Shown here: piece by piece, positions 57,562-64,000 of the stretch
How the letters are laid out: each line of letters opens with the position of its first letter
Numbering within the stretch: position 1 is the stretch's first letter
Source of the DNA: VXPQ01 sp965223485
GTDB lineage: Bacteria; Bacteroidota; Rhodothermia; Rhodothermales; VXPQ01
Direction: 5' to 3'
Length of the DNA stretch: 64,000 nt
NCBI GenBank assembly: GCA_965223485.1
Contig: OZ244993.1
Span: 2,542,001-2,606,000 of the forward strand
Notes under the pieces: generated by a model
Told to the model about the DNA's origin: nothing
The model's database searches: none
Seen by the model: only the letters and a program-made list of their open reading frames with translations
Translations under genes and position numbers: made by a program

Positions 57562-58773
57562 CTATTCGAACAGGTGCACGAGCAACCCGCTTCGGAGTTT
57601 CGGTTCGAACCATGTGGATTTAGGCGGCATGAGGAGGCCCGCATTCGACACGGCGAGCAGTTCCTCCACACTGGTCGGGTACATGGAGATGGCAAGTTCC
57701 GCCCGCCCGGAATCGACCAGTCGTTCCAGTTCGTCCGTGCCGCGAATGCCTCCCACGAAGTCGATGTTCGGATCCAGGCGCTGATCCACAATACCGAACT
57801 CGGGTTCCAGCACATGCTCGCTGAGCCGCGCCACATCGAGTGTGTCGGCTACCTCGCTGCGCTCCGTTGCCGGAAGCGACATCGTATGCCACCGCCCACC
57901 CATGTACAGGCATACGCTGCCCGGTCCGGAAGGCGTTTTCTCCCCGGAATCCATGGGCAGGGCAAACCGGGCGGCCAGCGTGTTCAGAAACTCGTCTGCG
58001 GGGGCAGGCAGCTTTCGTACGATGCGGTTGTAGGCGAGAATGCGCAGTTCGCTCATGGGAAACAGCACGGCCGGGAAGAACTCCGCTTCCGGCACTCCGT
58101 CGGACGCTTCGCGCATTTCCGCCGCCGCCCGTGAGGCTGCCGCACACCGATGGTGCCCGTCCGCAATATACAGGTACTCGACACTCCCGAAGGCATCCAC
58201 CAGTTCTTCCTGCTGCTCCGCTTTCCAGATCGTGTGCCGGACGCCATCCTCCGCCGTGAAGTCGTAAAGCGGCTCCGAAGCCGTCTCGGAAGCGACCAAA
58301 GCATCGATCCGGTCCGCGTTCCGGTAGGTCATCATGACCGCCTCGGCATGCGCCTGTTGGGTCACGATATGGCGGACGCGGTCTATCTCCTTTTTCGGGC
58401 GCGTTTTCTCGTGCTTCAGGATGATTTCATTGTCGTATTCCTCCACCGATACGCACCCGAATACGCCGGTTTGCGTACGACCGTCCATTTCCAGGCGGTA
58501 GATGTATACGGACGGCTCGTCCTGCACCGAGGCGCCATTCCGGGCGAATGCCTGCAGGTTGGCGGCGCCGCGTTCGTACGTTTCCGGGGCATATTCGTCG
58601 GCGCCCGCGGGCAGGTCGATCTCCGGGCGAACGACATGCAGAAAGCTCAGCGGGCGTCCTTCGGCAAGGGCGCGGGCTTCCTCCGTATCGACGACATCGT
58701 AGGGCACGGAAGCCACCTCCGTTACCTTGTCGGGAACGGGACGAAGAGCGCGAAAAGGGTGTAGAATCGCCAT
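57562..58773 (-). CDS. DUF1015 family protein
   Basis: A 403-residue DUF1015 protein. The opening HPFRALRPVPDKVTEVASVPYDVV is the family signature, and YIADGHHRCAAASRAA has the G-H-R-like pattern of ParB/serine-kinase folds. DUF1015 genes often lie near serA/serC in Bacteroidota, here directly upstream of serC, which suggests a link to serine or phosphoserine metabolism. The precise activity is not known to me. The ATG at 58773 was used, and no clear ribosome binding site is present. Confidence 0.85.
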   Translation of the reverse strand: MAILHPFRALRPVPDKVTEVASVPYDVVDTEEARALAEGRPLSFLHVVRPEIDLPAGADEYAPETYERGAANLQAFARNGASVQDEPSVYIYRLEMDGRTQTGVFGCVSVEEYDNEIILKHEKTRPKKEIDRVRHIVTQQAHAEAVMMTYRNADRIDALVASETASEPLYDFTAEDGVRHTIWKAEQQEELVDAFGSVEYLYIADGHHRCAAASRAAAEMREASDGVPEAEFFPAVLFPMSELRILAYNRIVRKLPAPADEFLNTLAARFALPMDSGEKTPSGPGSVCLYMGGRWHTMSLPATERSEVADTLDVARLSEHVLEPEFGIVDQRLDPNIDFVGGIRGTDELERLVDSGRAELAISMYPTSVEELLAVSNAGLLMPPKSTWFEPKLRSGLLVHLFE

Positions 58774-59088
58774 GGGAAGGAGCCGGGTAGGGGCCAGGAT
58801 AGTGCACAGAAAACAATCCGGTACAATTTCGGAAATGCCCGGTTCTTATGCAGCGCGGCGGCGGCGAATAAGCGGTTAAGATGGGGAGTCGCGGGGATAG
58901 AAAATTGCGAGTCCTTTTTTCAGGAACCTGGAGTAGCAGGATACGCCATACGATAAGGACCGCCACAATGTACCAAAGGCGCCTCCAATGATGTGGCGCA
59001 ACTTGAGTTTGCGCAGCCCGTCAGACGCACAGGCGACATGGCCGTGGAGCAAGCTCAGCGGGTGTCCTTCGGCAAGGTGCGAGACGTA
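58774..59088. other. 315-bp gap with a stray DUF1015-like fragment
   Basis: No complete gene is present. At 59051-59077 lies a 27-base stretch that matches 58643-58669 inside the DUF1015 gene with a single mismatch. Read on the minus strand from 59085 it gives HLAEGHPLSLLH, close to the ALAEGRPLSFLH of the DUF1015 protein. A 6-bp hairpin (GCGCAA/TTGCGC, 58996-59014) lies just left of it. The promoter for the DUF1015 gene should lie near 58774-58870, but none is certain. Confidence 0.55.
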
Positions 59089-60204
59089 TCAAACATACCC
59101 GAACAGCGGCGGAAACACGACCACAACGAGCCCTGCCCAGGCAGCGTACACCGGAAGGTAGTCGGTCTGCCAGCGCTCCAGGGCAGTGAAGGACCCGGCG
59201 CCCCGCAAAAATCGCACATACAGCCAGGCCGACCAGGCAAGATTGACCAGCAGGATAATGTTCATGCCCAGCGCAGCCACCTTGTTCGGACTGAACCCGA
59301 ACTCCGATATGCGGGCAACGATGGCTGTCAGCGCTACGACGTCCACGATCAGGGCCGAGACAACAAGCACCAGTTGAAAGATGTCGAACGCGCCCGGCTT
59401 TTTCTCGGGATCCCGCGCCGACACGGCATAAAGAAGCAGACCGAGAACCACCACGAGCAGCAGGTCGCATCCGATGAGGGCTTCGCGCTCCATATTGATG
59501 CTATTCCCGGTCCATAACATGGAGCCCATAAAAACGAGTAGCACGATAGCGAAAAGCGGCGTGAACAGGCGGGTCAGCATCGGCGCAAAGTTCGCCATGA
59601 TATTCTGCTTCGTTTCCACCAGCCAAGCGGCTATGAGGACGGCTCCAAGCGCACCGCAAGGGATAAGCCAGTTCTGCATGAACCATTCGGGGTCCAGGCC
59701 GATAGCGGTGAACATAAACATCGTAAGGGCCGTCAGGACGATGCCGCCCAGCGCAATGAGCACATAGTAAATGAAAAATTCGCCGGAGAATCGGACAAAA
59801 TTCATGCGCCTGGCGCTATCGCCCCACGCTCCTCCTGCATAAGCGACTCCAATGGCCAGCCAAAGCGCTATGGGCAGATGCAGTATAGTCAGGAGTTCGG
59901 TGGCAGCTTCCGGCTCGAACGGGAACACATTGACGAGAACGGCTGCCGCCGCAAAGGGCGCCGCTATCCATAGGCAGTTCCGGACGCCAAGGGTACGCTT
60001 CCATGCAAAATACCCGGCGAGAAACGGCAGGACGAAAAGGCTGATGTTGCGTGCATAGAACGCTTCGTCTCCCTGGTGCATCGACAGGCCGAACAGCGCC
60101 GGGATTTTTACGGCAAGCGCCGCCAGGATCGCCAAGGCAATGACTATCGTGGTTTCCGTGCGGACCATCCCCGTGGTCGCGCCGCCGTTTTCCGTTGCGT
60201 CCAT
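59089..60204 (-). CDS. Multi-pass membrane protein, DUF4153-like
   Basis: A 371-residue protein with about ten hydrophobic helices covering nearly its whole length. Segments such as FFIYYVLIALGGIVLTALT and GMNIILLVNLAWSAWLYVRF resemble DUF4153-type membrane proteins, but the match is from memory and weak. No transporter signature motif is seen. It lies 126 bases downstream of the DUF2461 gene's end. The function is unknown. Confidence 0.6.
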   Translation of the reverse strand: MDATENGGATTGMVRTETTIVIALAILAALAVKIPALFGLSMHQGDEAFYARNISLFVLPFLAGYFAWKRTLGVRNCLWIAAPFAAAAVLVNVFPFEPEAATELLTILHLPIALWLAIGVAYAGGAWGDSARRMNFVRFSGEFFIYYVLIALGGIVLTALTMFMFTAIGLDPEWFMQNWLIPCGALGAVLIAAWLVETKQNIMANFAPMLTRLFTPLFAIVLLVFMGSMLWTGNSINMEREALIGCDLLLVVVLGLLLYAVSARDPEKKPGAFDIFQLVLVVSALIVDVVALTAIVARISEFGFSPNKVAALGMNIILLVNLAWSAWLYVRFLRGAGSFTALERWQTDYLPVYAAWAGLVVVVFPPLFGYV

Positions 60205-60330
60205 TGTTTCTCCTGAAGATGTTTTCGGCTACCAGCTTCCAACCATGGCTACCCCGATCAGGGCCGCAAGCCATTTCCATGTGGATCGTTTTCCGTGCAT
60301 TTTCTTATCCCGGCTACAAGGTTTGCACTT

Positions 60331-61017
60331 TCAGTAGGGCGCTTCCAGCGCTTCGCACAGCCAGTGCTGAAAAGGTGATGCACTCCGGCACAACGCCGCA
60401 AAATCGTCCAGGAAGCCCTCCGAAACGATTGTATCGTCCCCAAGCGATGTCACCCCGATGAAATCCTTCCGCTTCAGGTCTTCGATCATCGGATGATCCG
60501 GGTCAATGCCCCGTGGCGCCCTCTTCAGCGAATTCCCGGACAGCTCGAACGCTGCGCGGAACCCTGCGTCGTCCCGCGCCTGCGCCCACGCATCCGGGTC
60601 GTCCATGATTGCCTGGCGAATCATGGTCAGCGTCGGCGAACCGGGGCGCCATATGCCACACCCGACAAAGGATCCTCCCGGCTCGATATGGAGGTAAAAA
60701 CCGGGGGTGTGCGCGTCTTTGGCCGACTCGTGGCGGAAGTGGATGCCCGTATGAGTCTTGTACGGGCTCTTGTCCTTTGAAAAGCGTGTGTCCCGGTAGA
60801 TACGGAAGAGCGAACCGCCGTTAGCTCTCGGATCGGCCCGGAAATGCGGGCTGATTTCCTGCAGGTGCGGTGCAAAATCCGCAATGAACCGCAGGGCAGG
60901 CTCCTTCACATCTCCCTCATAGCGGGCCTTGTTGGCCTGAAACCAGTCCCGGTCATTGTTTGCCGACAAGTCGTCGAGGAACCGGAACGTTTCAGGGGTA
61001 AAACAGGAAGAGAACAT
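60331..61017 (-). CDS. DUF2461 (TIGR02453) family protein
   Basis: A 228-residue cytosolic protein. FSSCFTPETFRFLDDLSANNDRDWFQANKARYE is the family opening (FLxxLxxNNxxxWFxxNK), followed by RIYRDTRFSKDKSPYKTH and GFYLHIEPGGSFVGCGIW. The function of the family is not known. The frame opens further upstream to 61122, but the ATG at 61017 begins the conserved domain. Confidence 0.88.
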   Translation of the reverse strand: MFSSCFTPETFRFLDDLSANNDRDWFQANKARYEGDVKEPALRFIADFAPHLQEISPHFRADPRANGGSLFRIYRDTRFSKDKSPYKTHTGIHFRHESAKDAHTPGFYLHIEPGGSFVGCGIWRPGSPTLTMIRQAIMDDPDAWAQARDDAGFRAAFELSGNSLKRAPRGIDPDHPMIEDLKRKDFIGVTSLGDDTIVSEGFLDDFAALCRSASPFQHWLCEALEAPY

Positions 61018-61177
61018 GCGTGTACAGATTATGGATAGCGTGTCGATGAGCCTTACGGTTCGCCGAATCGAGGGGTTCCGCTTCCCGTTTCTCGCATGCT
61101 CCACCGCATAAAGCAAGTGCATGCCATACTTCGGGGACCGCCGCCGACATGCCCATAACGCCGGAATCGCTGCTTTC

Positions 61178-61206
61178 TTGTCTTTGCTGGAACAAATCCG
61201 TACAAT
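61178..61206 (+). promoter_or_regulatory. Candidate promoter of the initiator tRNA
   Basis: TTGTCT at 61178-61183 and TACAAT at 61201-61206 are spaced 17 bases apart, 27 bases upstream of the tRNA. This matches a sigma-70-type promoter. Bacteroidota promoters often use a different -7 motif, so the call is tentative. Confidence 0.35.
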
Positions 61207-61233
61207 GCGGGCTACACTATCTCATAGTAACAT

Positions 61234-61306
61234 CGCGGGGTGGAGCAGCTGGTAGCTCACCGGGCTCATAACCCGGAGGTCGCGGGTTCAAATCCCGCCC
61301 CCGCCA
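61234..61306 (+). tRNA. Initiator tRNA-fMet (CAT)
   Basis: A 73-base tRNA that folds fully: acceptor 61234-61240 with 61299-61305, D stem GAGC/GCTC, anticodon stem CCGGG/CCCGG with loop CTCATAA (anticodon CAT), T arm GCGGG/CCCGC with TTCAAAT. The 1-72 pair is C-C and so unpaired, and the anticodon stem has three consecutive G-C pairs. Both are initiator hallmarks. The 3' CCA is not encoded (the sequence continues CAGC). Confidence 0.95.
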
Positions 61307-61314
61307 CAGCAGGA

Positions 61315-61348
61315 ACCGGCATTCCCAACAGGGGGTGTCGGTTTTTTT
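61315..61348 (+). terminator. Rho-independent terminator of the tRNA gene
   Basis: A 12-bp stem (with a few G-U pairs): ACCGGCATTCCC at 61315-61326 with GGGGGTGTCGGT at 61331-61342, loop AACA, followed by seven T through 61348. It sits eight bases after the tRNA end. Confidence 0.85.
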
Positions 61349-61386
61349 GTTTCAGCCCCCGCACCCCATCATACTATTGCCCATAG

Positions 61387-61394
61387 ATATTTTT
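61387..61394. repeat. Left target-site duplication of the MITE-like element
   Basis: ATATTTTT, identical to 61733-61740, directly next to the left terminal inverted repeat. The AT-rich target is typical of transposition. Confidence 0.75.
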
Positions 61395-61732
61395 GGGGAT
61401 TATATACAAAAGTCGCCAAAGGGCTTCGTAGTCGGTCGCTGTCCAACATGGCGTGTATGTTGTTTGGGGCGTGATTCTCCATTAGGGATGACAATAAATA
61501 GACACGAAAAAATCACTAATTAACTCTAAATAATCACGAAATGAGTACAACTATATGCATATAATTAATGGTGAGGGCCGGGTCAACCCATGACGGAGTG
61601 AACGCGGTCAAGCTTAGTCGTTGTCCCTATGTGTGCGCCGGAGAGCAAGGCTAAGGCGGGTGAAGCGGTCAGGTACCCAGACCGGAGCCGAAGAAGCAAA
61701 CGGAGGCTTGGCAACTTTTGTATATAAGCTCC
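61395..61732. mobile_element. MITE-like element with inverted repeats and 8-bp target duplication
   Basis: A 338-bp non-coding element. The left end (61395 inwards) and the reverse complement of the right end (61732 inwards) match at 22 of 25 positions. The shared core is TTATATACAAAAGT, at 61400-61413 and, inverted, at 61714-61727. The 8-base direct repeat ATATTTTT flanks it at 61387-61394 and 61733-61740. There is no transposase or other open frame of note inside. The left half is AT-rich; the right half is GC-rich and can form several stems. The family is unknown; 8-bp duplications occur in IS1595-, IS256- and IS66-type elements. It separates the tRNA from amt. Confidence 0.8.
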
Positions 61733-61740
61733 ATATTTTT
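61733..61740. repeat. Right target-site duplication of the MITE-like element
   Basis: ATATTTTT, identical to 61387-61394, directly next to the right terminal inverted repeat. Confidence 0.75.
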
Positions 61741-61817
61741 CCCAGCACTTGCAGGCGGGTGTTCCCTATTTGTACCTTCGAAATCATAGCCGATCGATCT
61801 CCTTAACTGTTTAAGAA

Positions 61818-61833
61818 TTGGCTATAGCAGTGC
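61818..61833 (+). promoter_or_regulatory. Candidate sigma-54 promoter of amt
   Basis: TTGGC at 61818-61822 and TGC at 61831-61833 place GG and GC exactly 10 bases apart, the sigma-54 -24/-12 spacing. The predicted start of transcription would lie near 61845, ahead of a good ribosome binding site (GAGGGGA, 61854-61860). Ammonium transporter genes are often nitrogen-regulated through sigma-54. The -12 element is not perfect. Confidence 0.4.
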
Positions 61834-61868
61834 GGAACCAGTCTCAATCGAACGAGGGGAAATCTGAA

Positions 61869-63266
61869 ATGCAACTCGACAAATTCGGTATTTCTCATAA
61901 ACTGTCGCGGCGGCTTGCAATCGGCCTGGGTGGTCTCGGGGCCATTTTCTTCTTCGCCGTTTCCACTGCGCAAGCGCAAACCGCCCTCGGCGAGGAAGCC
62001 CAGTTTGTCCTGAACAGTTTTTCCTTTCTTGTCTGGGGCGCGCTGGTAATGTGGATGTGTGCAGGCTTCACCATGCTCGAGGCCGGTTCCGTACGAACCA
62101 AAAACGCCTCTGTGATTTGCCTGAAGAACATTGGTCTCTATTCGATCGCCGGACTGACGTTCTATCTGATTGGTTACAATATCATGTATGTCGGTGTCGA
62201 ACCGGGTGGTTGGTTCGGCTCCTTACAGTTCTTTTACGGTACATCCGAACATGAGATTGCCCTTCTTGGCGGCCAGGGGGAAGCCGCGTCCGAAGTTCTG
62301 GAGAATGGAAGTTCGGTCATGTCGAACTGGTTTTTCCAGATGGTGTTTGTGGGGACAACCGCCTCCATCGTATCCGGTGCGCTGGCCGAGCGTGTCAAAT
62401 TGTGGTCCTTCTTTATCTTCATTGCCGTGCTGACGACGGTCATCTACCCGGTCATCGGGGCCTGGACATGGGGCGGCGGATGGCTTGCGGAAATGGGCTT
62501 CCAGGATTTTGCCGGATCGACGATCGTTCACTCGACCGGCGGCTGGGCGGCGCTCGCCGGCATTCTTATCGTCGGTGCACGAAAGGGTAAATTCCGAAAG
62601 AACGGTGAGGTAAAGGTGACCGCACCGTCGAATGTGCCCGCCGTGACGCTGGGCGTCTTCATCCTTTGGTTCGGCTGGTTCGGTTTCAACGGGGGCTCGC
62701 AACTGGCCTTGAGCGGCGTGGTCGATGCCGTAGCGATCAGTAATATCCTTGCTAATACCAACCTTGCCGGGGCCGCGGGTTTCGTAGCCGCCATTTTTCT
62801 GTCCCGCCCCCTTTTCGGACGGGTCGATCTGCTCGCCAGTTTGAATGGGGCCATCGCAGGCCTGGTGGCGATCACGGCCGGTCCCGACATTGTCGCACAT
62901 CAATGGGCTATAGTCATCGGCGCGGTAGGCGGCTGCCTGTGCGTCATCGGACTGAAGGTTATGGAGCGTCTCAAGATCGACGATGTGGTCGGTGCAGTGC
63001 CTGCCCACTTGTTTGCCGGCGTTTGGGGAACGCTTGCGGTCTGCATCGTAGCCGGCGGCAACCTGGGGGTGCAGCTTGTCGGCATTCTGGCCGTTGCTGT
63101 CTTTGCGTTCGGAGCCTCCTGGCTGACATGGATAGCCATCGACAAAACGATCGGGGTCCGCATCTCGTTAGCTGTCGAGGAGTTGGGTCAGGATGTGGCC
63201 GAGTTGGGTATCGAAGCCTATCCGGAATTCCTTGTTATACCGGATCCTGATCTGGACGACGAATAA
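61869..63266 (+). CDS. amt: Ammonium transporter (Amt/MEP/Rh)
   Basis: A 465-residue ammonium channel. A signal-like N-terminus (residues 17-36, ending TAQAQT) is followed by about 11 helices. Features are GFTMLEAGSVRTKN (the conserved entry region), the twin-His pore (HSTGGWAAL and AHLFAGVWGT), and FILWFGWFGFNGGS. A frame extends upstream to 61818, but the ATG at 61869 has GAGGGGA 8 bases ahead. No glnK/glnB follows. The neighbour on the right is convergent. Confidence 0.95.
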   Translation: MQLDKFGISHKLSRRLAIGLGGLGAIFFFAVSTAQAQTALGEEAQFVLNSFSFLVWGALVMWMCAGFTMLEAGSVRTKNASVICLKNIGLYSIAGLTFYLIGYNIMYVGVEPGGWFGSLQFFYGTSEHEIALLGGQGEAASEVLENGSSVMSNWFFQMVFVGTTASIVSGALAERVKLWSFFIFIAVLTTVIYPVIGAWTWGGGWLAEMGFQDFAGSTIVHSTGGWAALAGILIVGARKGKFRKNGEVKVTAPSNVPAVTLGVFILWFGWFGFNGGSQLALSGVVDAVAISNILANTNLAGAAGFVAAIFLSRPLFGRVDLLASLNGAIAGLVAITAGPDIVAHQWAIVIGAVGGCLCVIGLKVMERLKIDDVVGAVPAHLFAGVWGTLAVCIVAGGNLGVQLVGILAVAVFAFGASWLTWIAIDKTIGVRISLAVEELGQDVAELGIEAYPEFLVIPDPDLDDE

Positions 63267-63303
63267 GCATGAGATGGGAAGAATATGTGTCACTACACGC
63301 GGG

Positions 63304-64000
63304 TCACGGGGCTTTCACGTGGACCGTCACGATGTCGGTATCATGATATATCTGATGGTGCACCGAGGATGCGACGTGCCGCAGTAACCGAAGCGAAATT
63401 TCTCTTTCGACCGGCGCCCCGGCGGTTTGTTCGCCAAGCAGCGCCATCTGATCCTGAAGATTCTCCTCGCCGGCCGATGCAACGAACTCGAGAATCGCCT
63501 CGTTGCCCTCCTTGCGGGCAGCCAGAAGCAGGCGCCGCTGTATATCTTCTTCCTTGCCTTCATCCCGGTCAAACAGTGTAAGCAACGTTTCTTCGGCAGC
63601 AGCTTCAAGGCGTTCTCCCATCGCCCTGTCCCAGCCGCTACGGGACGTGAACTTGACAAGAAACTCCCGTATTGTCGGCAAGGCGGATATGTCGAATGCT
63701 GCCTCCATGCGGCTGGGTCGACGTTCCGTCAGCTCCATAAACAGTGTCATGAGGATGGCCACAAGGCCCCCTGCCGTCATGCCGTTTTGCAGAATACCGC
63801 CTGCAAAGTCCGCGAAATATTCCGGAAATATCACACCGTTCTGGAAGCCCACCCCGGCCCAGAACGCGACGCCAACCACAAGGCCCTTCCGGTAATCGAT
63901 TCCGTCCTGAACGACAATTCTCATGCCGACCACGAAGAGCATCGCCAGAAGGACGGCAAGATAGGCCGCCGCGACCGGGCTCGGTATCGCCAGGACTGCG
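63304..64000 (-). CDS. NCS2-type permease with C-terminal RsbW-like domain (5'-partial)
   Basis: The C-terminal part of a nucleobase:cation symporter-2 (xanthine/uracil permease) runs off the right edge of the window. The frame is open to base 64000, so the start is outside. The last membrane helices are visible (YRKGLVVGVAFWAGVGFQNG and GGLVAILMTLFMELTERRP). Then about 140 cytosolic residues follow that resemble a HATPase/anti-sigma domain: a helix with GERLEAAAEETLLTL, and the ending EISLRLLRHVASSVHHQIYHDTDIVTVHVKA. The ATP-binding residues look degenerate. Such fusions are not part of the standard NCS2 build. Confidence 0.7.
   Translation of the reverse strand, partial: AVLAIPSPVAAAYLAVLLAMLFVVGMRIVVQDGIDYRKGLVVGVAFWAGVGFQNGVIFPEYFADFAGGILQNGMTAGGLVAILMTLFMELTERRPSRMEAAFDISALPTIREFLVKFTSRSGWDRAMGERLEAAAEETLLTLFDRDEGKEEDIQRRLLLAARKEGNEAILEFVASAGEENLQDQMALLGEQTAGAPVEREISLRLLRHVASSVHHQIYHDTDIVTVHVKAP

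Noticed and set aside
61630..61712. GTGTG and GC-rich stems looked like the 5' end of a group II intron.
   Set aside because: No reverse transcriptase and no domain V-like hairpin is present, and the terminal repeats plus target duplication explain the segment better.
61708..61724. CTTGGCAACTTTTGTA as a sigma-54 promoter.
   Set aside because: The GG and the next GC-like block are not at the required 10-base spacing, and the sequence is the inverted repeat of the element.
61395..61868. Riboswitch upstream of amt (glutamine, cobalamin, c-di-GMP and TPP patterns considered).
   Set aside because: None of the consensus cores could be matched, and the structured part lies within the mobile element.

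Overview
The window reads as a stretch of ordinary chromosome from a Bacteroidota-type bacterium, most likely the Rhodothermota (Rhodothermus/Salinibacter/Balneola) side. The reasons are a GWxTD-domain lipoprotein-like protein, the DksA-type protein without its zinc cysteines, eukaryote-like (type 2) IleRS, paired M16 peptidases, a LepB with a large insert, a 173-residue Bacteroidota protein often mislabelled as an ABC ATPase, FlgD-like C-terminal domains, and start codons that mostly lack a clear Shine-Dalgarno sequence. GC is in the mid-50s by eye. Coding density is very high and almost every gene is chromosomal housekeeping. No phage, plasmid or CRISPR locus is visible.

Layout. 1-16076 (+): end of a CaCA antiporter, a VWA membrane protein, an M20 amidohydrolase, a lamin-tail surface protein, an IscA/HesB protein, ClpC, TyrA, GcvT, ComB, FtsK, PurK and PurE. 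16158-24308 (-): a GWxTD protein and the classical translation cluster ffh-rpsP-rimM-trmD-rplS-smpB-tyrS. 24516-25857 (+): 5-formyl-THF cyclo-ligase and a PspC protein. 25908-31365 (-): polA translationally coupled to an active/inactive M16 peptidase pair. 31481-35089 (+): rmlB, rmlA, an RmlC-like cupin and an unusual long YjbQ-like protein. 35128-38617: an SDR (-), then a small conserved protein, a K+ channel and an L,D-transpeptidase (+). 38614-52568 (-): lepB, a secreted unknown, lepA, lspA, a DksA-like protein, ileS, a purine nucleoside phosphorylase, divIVA, a YggS-type PLP protein, and the ybbP-ybbA exporter genes, with tesA divergent from ybbA. 53329-61017 (-): the three-gene proton-translocating transhydrogenase, serC, a DUF1015 protein, a membrane protein and a DUF2461 protein. 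61234-63266 (+): initiator tRNA and an ammonium transporter. 63304-64000 (-): the C-terminal part of an NCS2 permease carrying an extra RsbW-like domain.

The most notable non-genic find is a 338-bp MITE-like element at 61395-61732, between the initiator tRNA terminator and amt. It has about 25-bp imperfect terminal inverted repeats and a perfect 8-bp target duplication (ATATTTTT). A candidate sigma-54 promoter for amt lies just downstream of it. Other oddities are a one-base frameshift in ybbP together with a ybbA that lacks its usual N-terminus and overlaps tesA head to head; a near-identical 27-base repeat of the DUF1015 gene's 5' region stranded 400 bp upstream; a 140-residue charged tail on ribosomal protein S16; and a strong hairpin abutting the start codon of the lamin-tail gene.

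All functions are inferred from sequence motifs and family knowledge. No database search was run.
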